From the NCBI GenBank assembly GCA_022393335.1, contig JAJEKB010021235.1:62001-126000 (forward strand): 64,000 nt of DNA. The letters are read 5' to 3'. This DNA comes from Macrotrachela quadricornifera. Its lineage: Eukaryota; Rotifera; Eurotatoria; Philodinida; Philodinidae. The stretch's first letter is position 1; each line of letters opens with the position of its first letter. Shown piece after piece: positions 24,851 through 35,378 of this stretch. Under the pieces are notes generated by a model, which searched no databases, was not told the origin of the DNA, and saw only the letters and a program-made list of their open reading frames with translations. Both the position numbers and the translations under genes were made by a program.

Positions 24851-25261
24851 ATAATAAAAATTCAAATATTTCTGTTTATTTACTATTTCATTTGCTAATT
24901 GTATGTGTGTTTTTCTGCTTTTTGTTTTTCATTTCCCATTAAACATTCATCATATGATGGTATCACTTTTTTTTTCTTCTGTTTTTGATGATTCTTGTTC
25001 TTGTTGCTATTGTGTGTGGTGCGAACTCATACGTATACTATTTTAATCACGTATGCTTGTTACTATTGTTGTTAAAAATAAATGAACTGTGAACATACAC
25101 ACATAGGCTAATGCAAGTTTTTTGAGTAAATAACTAAGTATTCGTAACAATCAGTTCATATTAGATTATGTTATTTATAATGTTACAAAATAGCTAAAAT
25201 ATCCAACTGATTATTGATTGCAACATTCTATCTAGTACTTGATTAAATTAAAAACAATGTA
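24851..25261. other. 3' flank and spacer, no gene seen
   Basis: Sequence downstream of the SR-like gene containing its likely polyadenylation signal. No other feature is supported. Confidence 0.4.
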
Positions 25262-26271
25262 ATGATATATCGAATGATATTTACATCTGTGTTCGATAAC
25301 TAATTTTCTATTGCAGATTTGATAAATTTTTTTGAATAGAATTTTCAGCAATTGAGTTGAAATCTAGTATTTTCTAATGAAAGAAAATGGAAAACTTATG
25401 ATTTAAACTGATTTTTTCTTTTGATCGAAAATCGTTTTTTACGAGCTTGTTTTCATTGAATTTTCAATTATTTTTGAACACCACATCTCAAAGGATAACA
25501 ATACGTGCCAAAGATTGATTTTGTGTATTAGTTTATTATTCATCAAGGTGAGGAATCATAAAAAATGATTAAAAGGTTGAGCTTCTACATTGATGTTAAA
25601 AAAAACAGTTTTATTTCATTTTTCTTCTACTCTATAACAATAATAAGGAATTAATAACTACAGTTAGAATCTTTAGATAAATAGAAAAAAAAGTCTAAAG
25701 AATAACTTCATTGTAAAAAGCAAAAATAAAGTACAATATCGATATTTTTTCAGTGGTACATGAATAGAAAATTACTTTACAGAGCAGGGTTGAAATGATT
25801 TTTTCAATAGATTCTATCTATATACTTTTTGCATGTACGATATCATACTTTCTTACGAGCTAGCTGAAGAAGAAAAAGCGTGTAATATTATTATTTTTAA
25901 CTGTATCTTTTAAACGAAAGAGTTTTGAATATTTACTTTATCAATATGAAGATTCTTTTCATCTTCATTGAACAAAATACCTCCAAAAGTAGTGCTTCTT
26001 TGTCTTATTATTATGATTGAATCCAATTTTCTTACATTTGTTTAATTTGAATGGTTATTTTAATTCAAAATTCGATGAAAATAAGTTCATAAATAACGAT
26101 TTTCGATCAGAGGAAAAAATCGGTTTAAATCATGAGTTCTCCATTTTCTTTCATTAAAAAATACTTGGTTTCAAGTCAATTGATGAAAATTCGATTAAAA
26201 AAAATTGATCAAATCTACAATCAAAAATTAGCTATCGAACATAGACGTAAATATCATTCGATATATCATAA
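25262..26271. mobile_element. long inverted-repeat (foldback/MITE-like) element 3
   Basis: Two arms of about 220 bp (about 25262-25480 and 26055-26271) are inverted copies. ATGATATATCGAATGATATT on the left pairs with the sequence ending ATATCATTCGATATATCAT on the right. Inside, GAAAGAAAATGGAAAACTTA pairs with the complementary segment at about 26130-26155. The middle of about 570 bp has no coding frame. Confidence 0.75.
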
Positions 26272-27423
26272 GAGAAACTGATTTGTCTTCAACTGCTGGA
26301 AGCTAAATGCTAGATAACGAACTTTATAAGAATGAGATTTATGCAGAGCGTTGTTGTTCTACAAAGTTTTAGTCGAAATATTGTAATAATGCATGAATTT
26401 GGTTTTTCTTACAATTCTCTCAAAAATTACATTTTTACAATCTTGGTCATTGTATAAGATAATTCATTTATACTAAACTATGGCTTCATTATCAGCAATT
26501 AATGGTATTTTCGTTTTATGCTAAATAATCTAGTGTTTGAAATCCATTCACAGACCAAAAAATGCAGTTTTTTAGAGTATTTTCTTCGCAAACATACTTA
26601 ATTTTAGGAAATAATTGTTATGCATTTAAGTTGATAATCAATATATTTATGTAAAACACACGGCAACCAGTATAAAAATTTAAAACAATTTAAATTACTT
26701 TATATTTAAAGATTCTACTATGTAATCTTAACTGTATAAGATCGATTTTGGTTGAACAGATTCATTAAGAAAAAAAATTTCCAAGCATCTAAAATATTAT
26801 ATGCTCTTATTAATATTTGCCCTACGACATAGCAGCTGAACTAATCATTGAAAATGAAGATGTCTCTAAGCTTTTTATATAATCCTATTTGAGATGTAGT
26901 TATATCATCGTATCATCTAAATTTCGAGCAATCTACCAAATTTACATTCTATTATAATTACTTTTTGAAAGTAGTAGAAATTACACTAGTATTCAAAGTC
27001 ATATAAGCATAAAATTTTTCCAAGGTATCGCCATGATTTATATAGAAGAAAAGATAACAATAAAATAACAATCAGTAATCTTGACAATATAAAAAACCAG
27101 TATTAATCAATTTGTTAATTCATACAAAATATCTCACATGATGGGAAAATTAATGCGTAAAATTATTCAAAAATATTTTATACAAAAGTACCTGTGATTT
27201 AATTAATGGAAGAGTGATTACAAAAATAAATTGATTAATAATCTTGAAAATTACATTTTAAATATTATTTTTATTTTGATAGAATAAAATTATAAGTAAA
27301 TGTACAAACGAAACAATATTGAAATATAATATGTCAATGCACAATCATAAAGTTACATAAATAACAATTCTAGTATTGTCTTTTTATTATGTTAAATTTG
27401 AAGAAAAATCTAGTTGTTCAATA
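26272..27423. other. intergenic, no gene seen
   Basis: AT-rich spacer between the inverted-repeat element and the first receptor gene. Nothing is supported in it. Confidence 0.4.
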
Positions 27424-28531
27424 TTAATTTACCGTTGTTATTGTTCGATTCATTGGCATGGATTGCATATTCGATTTTGGTTCACTAAATTTCTGAAATT
27501 GTCGATATACTGAACTATTCTTACCAAATATAACTCCAATTATTTTGTTCATGATTTGAGCAACATCTTTTCGATATGCACTTCCAGAGAGAGTAAATCT
27601 ACATTAATAAACAAATTTAATAATAAGTATTAGCAATATGAATATATGTAACTTACACAAAGAAGCTTGTACTACTATTAATAAATACAAACATTCGTGT
27701 TATAGTTGTAATTAAACTTTCAATTGCTGTTTGATAAGAACTTTTAATTACATCCTGTGTAAATGTAGCATACAGTTTTTGAATAGCTAAAGGTAAAGTT
27801 AAAAAAACAGTAAAAATAACTTGAACTAATACCATAGTAATTAATTGTCGATCTCGTTTTCGTAATTGACCAGCATTTCCGTTATTTATTATTGTTGTCG
27901 GACCCACTTGTGCACGTATTTGATGAACATTATAAAATGTTCCTAATCCAACAATAATCATCACTATCGGTGGTGTAAAACTATATGTAGCAAAATAAAA
28001 AAAATCATAAAAGATTCGATAAGTGCCTGCATGTGCATAACAATATGGACCAGATTTAAGTTGTTCAACAGTAAAAAGACCAAGTGCATGAGAATAGAGA
28101 CCCAAACAAGTACATATTGTTAAAACAACTGTATAACGTGCATATTTTAAATTGCTTAATTGACGACGATGAACATTTCGTGAACTAATACAATAACGAT
28201 CAATACTAGCTAATGTAGTAAACCATAATGAAAGAACCATTGAAGAATGAAGAATAAAATACCGAAATCGACAAAATCCTAAATCACGTGAAACAAGATC
28301 AATTCCAAATGCATCGGCAAGAAAACGGAAGATTAAACCAAAAAACAGAACACTCAAATTTGCAATAGATGCACACATAAAATAAATTGAACATGGATTT
28401 TTACGGAGTAAAGGACGTGTAAAAACTGCAATATTGAGAATATTTCCAAATAAACCAAAGACAAATACTGGAATTGGTACATATCGATTGATTTGAAGAC
28501 TAATATTAACCACTATGTTTGCATTAGACAT
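27424..28531 (-). CDS. rhodopsin-like GPCR, tandem copy A, 349 aa
   Basis: Two exons (27657-28531 and 27424-27598) join in phase 2 and end at TAA. Seven hydrophobic segments are present. TM1 is VPIPVFVFGLFGNILNIAVF with the class A GN pair. TM3 ends in an intact DRY (ASIDRYCIS). Conserved cysteines occur before TM3 (LGFCRFRYF) and in the second extracellular loop (GPYCYAHAG). The TM6 CWxP motif is replaced (VFLTLPLAIQ) and TM7 has NSSTSFFVF where NPxxY is expected. The C-tail begins GSAYRKDV and is Ser/Met-rich. It is probably a peptide or small-ligand receptor at the plasma membrane; the ligand is unknown. It is a close paralogue of the next gene, 1.1 kb away on the same strand, with the same intron position, phase and protein length. 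Confidence 0.9.
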
Positions 28532-29656
28532 TTTTCAATAATTAATTAATATTTCAATATGGAAATATATCGAGGAATTCTCTAAAAAATAATTCTAAAA
28601 ATAGCCAAAATATTATATAGTTTATATTATCCTACACAATATTTTCTCATTTTATCATATAGAATTAGAGAAGATACATTTTTCATATTCTAGCCACATA
28701 TCAATAAATATTCAGAATAATTTCTAGTACTAGTATGTATTAAATATAAAATGAAAAAGATAGAAACTGTTTTACGAATGTTCATTCATATAAAACATTA
28801 ATTATAGATACAAGTAGAATATACGTTTTCCTAACTATTTTAATAAAATTTGTACTCATGATAAACTGAGTTTTTTGTGTAAAAACTAAATCTCATATTG
28901 AGATATTTCTGTAGATACGACTGAACTACGACATATGAAAGTTCCGAGCGTTGTTAAAAGCAAAGATTAACATATCATATCAACTTTTGATTATGAAATA
29001 AAATCTCAGATTAATTTCCCATCTCATTAAGATTTCTTTTCTTTTCTAAATGAAGAAAGGTCTTCAATTAAATTCAAAAAAATGAAATTAATCGAAAAAT
29101 CGACAAATTATTTGCTATTGTTGTTAATTTGAAATTAAAGTCTTGAACAGAAGTATTTATTAGTAAAACAAGTTCCAGGAGTATTATATTAATTCAATGA
29201 AGCTACTAATTGTGGTATCTTTTCTAGGTAAAATAAGCATTCAAAACAATGCAAAAGTAGAGTAAATTTTGTGTTGCATGATGTATTAATAATATGAACG
29301 AGAAAAATAAACTAAAAATAGTTACATACTAAAAATGAGATTAAAATATAAAAAATATTTTTCTAAAGTAACAAACAGGTACTTCAAAAAGAGGATTTTC
29401 GAAATAGATCAGTATGTAATCTTTAAAAGTTAACATTGGAATTCATTCTACAACAATGTTAAATTTAAAAATCCCTTGATAATTTTCTTTTCCACAAATT
29501 ACATATCAATTTATAGTATTTATTGTAATATTAAGTTATAATAAAATGAACAAAAATATGAATAATACATTACAATATCAAGATTACAATAAAGAAATGA
29601 TTACTACAATGATTTTTCTAATGATTTTCAAATAAAATTCTATCATCAGTGATATT
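28532..29656. other. spacer between tandem receptor genes
   Basis: 1.1 kb of AT-rich DNA that must hold the promoter of copy A and the 3' end of copy B. No gene or repeat is supported in it. Confidence 0.4.
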
Positions 29657-30755
29657 TCAATGATAATGACTCATGGTTAATGTGTTATTCTTGTGACCTA
29701 TTGGAACCATTGATGAGAACTCAAAATATCTCTGAACTCGTCCATAAAATCGGCCATTTTTATCAAATAAATATCCAACAATTTTCACTGTTAAATGACC
29801 AAATTCACGACGAAATCCACTTCCAGAAATAAGAAATCTAAATAAATATACTCTTTATAAAATAATAAAAACACATCTCTACATACACATAGAAACTTGC
29901 ACTAGAATTAACAAATACTAGTATTCTCATCAATTGTGCAAAAAAATTTTCAGCTGTTACTTGATAAGCACTTTTAATTTGATCTTGTGTGAATGTAGCA
30001 TAGAGTTTTTGAATTGCAATAGGTAATGTTAATACAACAGTAAAAATAAATTGCACAAGTACCATTTTTATTAATTGTCGATCACGCTTTCGTAAATGAT
30101 TAAAATTATTATTATGATGAAATGTTGGATCAACTTGTGCACGTGTTTGGCGAACATGATAAAATGTTCCTAATCCAAAACAAATCATCACTATTGGTGG
30201 TATAAAACTATATGTAGCAAAATAAAAAAAATCGTAAAAGATTCGATAAGTGCCTGCTTGAGCATAACAATATAGACCAGATTTAAGTTGTTCAATAGTA
30301 AAAAGACCAAATACATGAGAATAGAGAGCCCAACAAATACATATTGTTAAAGCAACTATATAACGTGCATATTTTAAATTGCTTAATTGACGACGATGAA
30401 TATTTCGTGAACTAATACAATAACGATCAAAACCAGCTAATACAGTAAGCCATGATGAGAGAACCATTGAAGAATGAAGAATAAAATAACGAAATCGACA
30501 AAACCCTAAGTTATTCGAAACAGGATCAATTCCGAAGCCATCGGAAAGAAAACGTGTAACCATACCAAATAAGAGAACATTCAAATTTGCAATTGATGCA
30601 AACATAAAATAAATTGAACACGGATTTTTATTAAGTGAAGGACGTGTAAAAATCACAATATTGAGAATATTTCCAATTAAACCAAAAATAAATATTGGAA
30701 TTGGTACATATCGATTGAATTGCGTTGCAAAAGCTGTTAACGAACTTGAACTCAT
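29657..30755 (-). CDS. rhodopsin-like GPCR, tandem copy B, 349 aa
   Basis: Two exons (29887-30755 and 29657-29837) use the same phase 2 intron position as copy A. The sequence is near-colinear with copy A: TM1 PIPIFIFGLIGNILNIVIF, NPCSIYFMFASIANL in TM2, the DRY region as AGFDRYCISSRN, and the ECL2 block CYAQAGTYRIFYDFFYFAT. As in copy A, TM6 lacks CWxP and TM7 lacks NPxxY (NSSASFYV). Differences cluster in the N-terminus, the third loop (His/Asn-rich FHHNNNFNHL in place of the TIINNGNAGQL region of copy A) and the C-tail, the parts expected to change ligand or coupling specificity. It arose by tandem duplication. Coordinates and frame are firm; ligand and G-protein coupling are unknown. Confidence 0.9.
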
Positions 30756-32610
30756 TGTAGAAGATACTCTAAATGAAGATTACAATCCTTTTTCTATATA
30801 TTTATATGACATAGACATTTCTTACTGCGCTTTGATTTTCTATTGAATCTTATCTGTTAATTTATTTCATAGAAATAGAGTTCGGATACTCTTTATATAT
30901 GGCTGAAAGCATCATGTTTATTATGAGAATGTGCCCAGTATTTGATTAACGGTGAAATACTGATTCAGTTTAGTTTTTAATGCTTGAATTAACATATACA
31001 TAACGGTCTAATTTTTCAAGCCAAACAAATTGTTAAATATGGTTTAATGACACCATTATAAAATTAAAATTAAAAGCTTTTTATATTTTAATATGAATGC
31101 ACATCTATTTTGCGTAATTAAAAAAGAAAATAAAATATTTCTTTGATTTAAACATTCAGACAATGGAAGAGAAATTAGAAAAAAGTGATTGTTTTTACGA
31201 ATAATTAATTAATATAAAATAATTTATATGAAACATTTTTCAAGGAATATTAATATTAAGAATGATATAAAGAATTGATCATTCGTACACATAGAAAAGT
31301 CTCCTAATATTAAATCAATACACAATGTTTTTTTATAATTACTAACATATTATATAAGAAAATTTTTGAAAAAACTAAGTATGATACGAAATGTATTGCA
31401 AAATCTTTCAAAACAGAATGATATATGTATAGGCACATTCTCATAAAATGTCGGACATATTACACATGTAAATAAAATATAGTTGTATGTGTTCATTCAA
31501 GAGAACAATATTTACTAGTACTTGATACTTCCAGCTGTCTGCAGTTGCATTTTAAAATTAAGGCTTTTTTGTATATTAAATACACAATTTTGTAAGGAAA
31601 TCAACCATGAGCAGAAATAATATGCATACAATTGACGTCATACACAGTCATAGATATTTTTATTACGCATCTTACAGCTATATACCAATATAATCAAATG
31701 TTATTAGTTAAATGTATTTTTATCAATATATAGTATACGGTGAACTAATACGAAGAGACCTGGTCAAAAAGATTTGTATTTGCAGAAATCATTCATTTCT
31801 TTGAGTTCAGGTAAACATCCATATATGTGTGTAATATATCTATAATTAATAGTAAATGTCTTTATTATAATTGTATTTTTGATATCAACGACATTATGTG
31901 TTTGAAATAATTATGAACCACAAATAAATTATTAGAAGCGAAATAAGTATGGGTTATAACAGCTACTACAGTCGCTCGTTCTATTCCATAAGAAAGAAAA
32001 ATATGTCATATTTAATAGAGAATACCACAGGCACCGGTTTTATCTATTCTTATCCTATCAAATTTATTGTTTTTCACTTTGAATGACGATAATGCATGAA
32101 TATTATCTATATAAAATGATGATCTAAATAAATTTTATTGTTATTTATTAATTCATTTCAATTTTCATTTGTAGTAAATTCGACTAATTTCATTATGGAA
32201 AAATCTGCAAGCATTATTTCATGTTGCTGTTTAACATGTTAAAGATTTTATTTAAATAATCCAACAAAAGAATATAAATCAACTATGGATGTTGGCACTA
32301 GTGAATCTATTAATCGTCGTCACGTGTGGATAAGCATATATGCCAGCAACAGTCTGTTAAACTAATAAATATCATAGGTAATGTGTCGTGTAAATTAGTT
32401 AAAACTACACGAAGAACCCATTAAAGATAAGGAAGATTTAGATAAATTTAGAATTTTCGATGTTTGATACTGATTAGCAAACTGAAATAACATTCAATTT
32501 ATTTATACTATATTTCTACAACTGAAGTTTTCAAAAGAAAATCAAAAGAACAAAGTAGAATTCAATTTCTCGTGTGACAATAAGGCACAGTTGTTTTATG
32601 TAATCTAAAT
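30756..32610. other. intergenic, no gene seen
   Basis: Upstream flank of receptor copy B and an AT-rich spacer. No open frame with supporting signals, RNA gene or obvious element was found. Confidence 0.4.
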
Positions 32611-32621
32611 AAAAACACTGA

Positions 32622-32690
32622 GGTCCCCATGGTTGAGTGATTACGTTGCTTGGCACGTACCCGCAAGACACTACGTTCAAACTTCAGTAA
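32622..32690 (+). repeat. tRNA-like SINE head with A and B box resemblance
   Basis: TGGTTGAGTGATTACG (from 32630) resembles a pol III A box, and GTTCAAACTTC (from 32675) resembles a B box, spaced as in a tRNA. The region cannot be folded convincingly into a functional tRNA with a matched acceptor stem. A tRNA-derived SINE head is the better reading. It abuts the palindrome that follows. Confidence 0.45.
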
Positions 32691-33041
32691 CTGAGTTTTG
32701 GCCTTAGGTATGAGATCTCATGAGAATCCGAATGATGAAATTATGAGTTGAAGTTTTGTCTATAGACAGCTGTCATAATCATTAGAAAATTCCCAAATTT
32801 TGAGCCAGAACGAACATACCCTTGTCGAGATATTAGCTTGTATTGAAAATGTCCCTATTTTGAAACACAACCTAAAAGGGAGATTTTTTCAATATGAATA
32901 TCTCGACAAGGGCATGTTCGTTCTGGCTCAAACTTTGGGAATTTTCTAATGATTATGACAGCTGTCTATAGACAAAATTTCAGCTCAAAATTTCATCATT
33001 CAAATTCTCATGGGATCTCATACCCATAGACCAAAACACAG
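32691..33041. mobile_element. near-complete palindrome (foldback element 4), about 350 bp
   Basis: The left arm from 32691 (CTGAGTTTTGGCCTTAGGTA) pairs with the right arm ending at 33041. The central parts are almost perfect: TTGTCTATAGACAGCTGTCA on the left against its complement at about 32955-32980, and the CTTGTCGAGATATT region against AATATCTCGACAAG. The loop is only about 20-40 bp. No coding frame exists. Confidence 0.8.
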
Positions 33042-33140
33042 TAAAAGGCCTATAAGTCATTAACAGAAGACCGAAAAACTAAACCAAAATAGACTTTTTA
33101 AATACTCACCAAGACTAATCGAATGGTAATGGAATCAACC

Positions 33141-33176
33141 GAAAAGCGATTGGACAGTAGAGGATGTTCCCTCGTG
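33141..33176 (-). mobile_element. isolated terminus of the element-2 family
   Basis: On the minus strand this reads CTCACGAGGGAACATCC, then CTACTGTCCAATCGCTTTT. It matches the ends of the element at 21168-21802, so it is the right end of a related or nested copy. The left end was not identified. Confidence 0.65.
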
Positions 33177-33311
33177 AGTTAAGTTTATTAGAAAATGATA
33201 AGTTATTGGACGGAAAACAAGAATAAAAGATGAATATGAATGTATGAAAAGTAATTGACTTTTATTATAAAATTGTGAAGATGCAAAAAAAAATAAAAAG
33301 GAATTGAATTG

Positions 33312-34431
33312 CTATTGAGGTTGTGGAATACATCGATAATAAACTGATCCTGTGGATGGAATTTTGTTTGGATCTGCATAGATATAGATGATATCATCTG
33401 CCATGAATTCATGCTTTTTATCAAAATTCGACGATAGAAAGGCATTGACATCACCTTTTGTTGGCACATACTGATAAGATGAGTATCGAAGAAGAACATA
33501 TGATTTACCAACGATTAAGTTCCGTACAGTGACAATCCCATCCATCTCAACAGGGTTTTCATTGTACGCTGGATGTGGATTTGGTTCATTCCATGCAGAA
33601 ACCGACAGATGTACAGGTAATGTTACATGATCTTCGTCCAAAATTCCTGTCAGAGCGATTCCATAGTCGACCTAGAAATTTTTCAATCAATGATTTGAGT
33701 TAAGAAAATCTGATTGTCCTTAATTGTACGATAAAATCTCGAAATAGCTATAGACTTACATTGAGTGGTATACATCCACCATCGCCACAATGTTTTCGAC
33801 ATGTTTTTCTTGTTGCTGCTAAATCATTTTTGCTCATTTTTCGTTGAATTTGTTTGTCATGAAAGAGATTATAATAAATAAGTTGATCATCTTCATCATA
33901 TTGATTTTCATCTCTAAACATAACACCAACTGCGGGCATAATATGATCATAGTCCTTATCTTGAAAATATAGAAGATAGGCAACAAACATGACGGGATGT
34001 CCACGTATGATAGATCTCTTTATCCAAGAGCAATGATTCTCAAATTGAGGTTGGGGAGAATTTTCTGAATCCCATTCGTCATAAGTAAAATGAAGAACAG
34101 ACAAAGTATGTGTTGGATTTCGAGGATCATCGGACATGAGATTTTGCAAGAAATATTCACCTTTGTTTATATCGCGGACAAGTTTTTGAGAGATCCAAGC
34201 GCCATAATAGAGACCTAAAAATTCAATCATTTAATGAATATCACCAGAAAGAACAAATTACAAATTGTCGATATTGCAAAAGATGATTTTATACATACCG
34301 AAAGACTGAATAGCCGTTTCACCACAAAAACCATGACCATTTTCCCATTGTAATCGAGCAGGAATGTCGAGTAAAACTGTGCGTTGAGTGCATATTTCAG
34401 AAATGTTTTCTTCTTCAGTTGGTTGTGCCAT
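33312..34431 (-). CDS. papain-like/C39-like cysteine peptidase homologue, 315 aa
   Basis: Three exons (34299-34431, 33760-34214 and 33312-33671) keep frame from ATG to TAG. Residues 29-50 read LQWENGHGFCGETAIQSFGL. A Gln/Asn-Gly-x-Cys-Gly-Glu motif leading into a helix is typical of the active-site cysteine of C39-like and related papain-fold peptidases. A candidate catalytic histidine follows in YDHIMPAVGV (about 125-134), then an acidic insert (DENQYDEDDQ). The C-terminal third is a beta-rich domain (VTLPVHLSVSAWNEPNP, then YVLLRYSSYQYVP). No signal peptide is seen, so an intracellular location is likely. The intact Cys and His favour an active enzyme. The substrate is unknown, and transglutaminase-like or other papain-fold activity is possible. 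The assignment is by motif only. Confidence 0.6.
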
Positions 34432-35378
34432 AAGTCAGTGTTGACTTTAATAATTGAAGATGAGATCTGAAAATCAAATGAAATTGTTACGTAGTGTTTT
34501 GATTGTAACTATTAAGTTTATTTGTGAAGAAAGAAGACAAAAGACTTTTTTTAACATAGAAAACAAATCTATTTATATGTGCGATATTGTGCAATCATCT
34601 GGGATATCGAGATGCAATAACTATGACCATCTTGGTAATTACCTGGACTATATTGTTGCGTAATTACATATAGGTCTTTTCGAAAGATGAAACAGAAAAT
34701 GATAATTTCTAAAGTCTCTGAATGAGATTTCTACGCTTCCTAACAAAATGTTAAAAAAAACAAATGAATGACATATTACATTGTTCTTTATGTTTAACGA
34801 AGAAAACTTTTTTTTATTTAATTATTTGAAAAAGAGTAATGTCGGTGTAAACTCAAAAATGAAGAAAATACAAGATGTTTTTTTTTTAAATTTACTGAAT
34901 TATACGTATCATAAAATTTTTGTATTTTCAAAATTAATTAGAAAAATCTTAATTTCTAATAGCGAACTTTGGCAGCCATTTTCCTTTCCATATTGAAGTA
35001 TCAACAATAAATTTGTTGTATGAAATCTGAAGAAGACAACTATTCCTGTCATGTAAGAAACAGAATTACACAATTTCTTCAGTCATTATGAAAGCAAGTG
35101 ATGTCATGAATTAGAATAACAAAACATATTTATTTTAGATACATTCGAAGGATGTCATTATTATAGTTACATGTGTAATATCAATGAGGAATGATCAAAG
35201 CAACATAGTTATAATATGTGGTGATTTTTTTCTCAAAAATCTTTTCATCTATGATAATAACTTGTCTAATCGTTCATGATCTTGATGAAACAATGAAGAC
35301 GACTGTTAGCAATAAAGTTATTGCCAAAAACCTTGATAGCAACAAAATCAAGTTTAAAGTAGATTAGAATGAATCAAC
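34432..35378. other. intergenic, no gene seen
   Basis: Spacer between the peptidase-like gene and the decayed RRM/kinase-like gene. Short open frames at 34454-34663 and 34781-34996 have no supporting features. Confidence 0.35.

Noticed and set aside
30661..30846. Plus-strand frame overlapping the start of GPCR copy B
   Set aside because: It is antisense to the receptor's first exon and its upstream region.
32622..32690. Functional tRNA gene
   Set aside because: A- and B-box-like sequences exist, but no matched acceptor stem or clear anticodon arm could be built. A SINE head is more likely.
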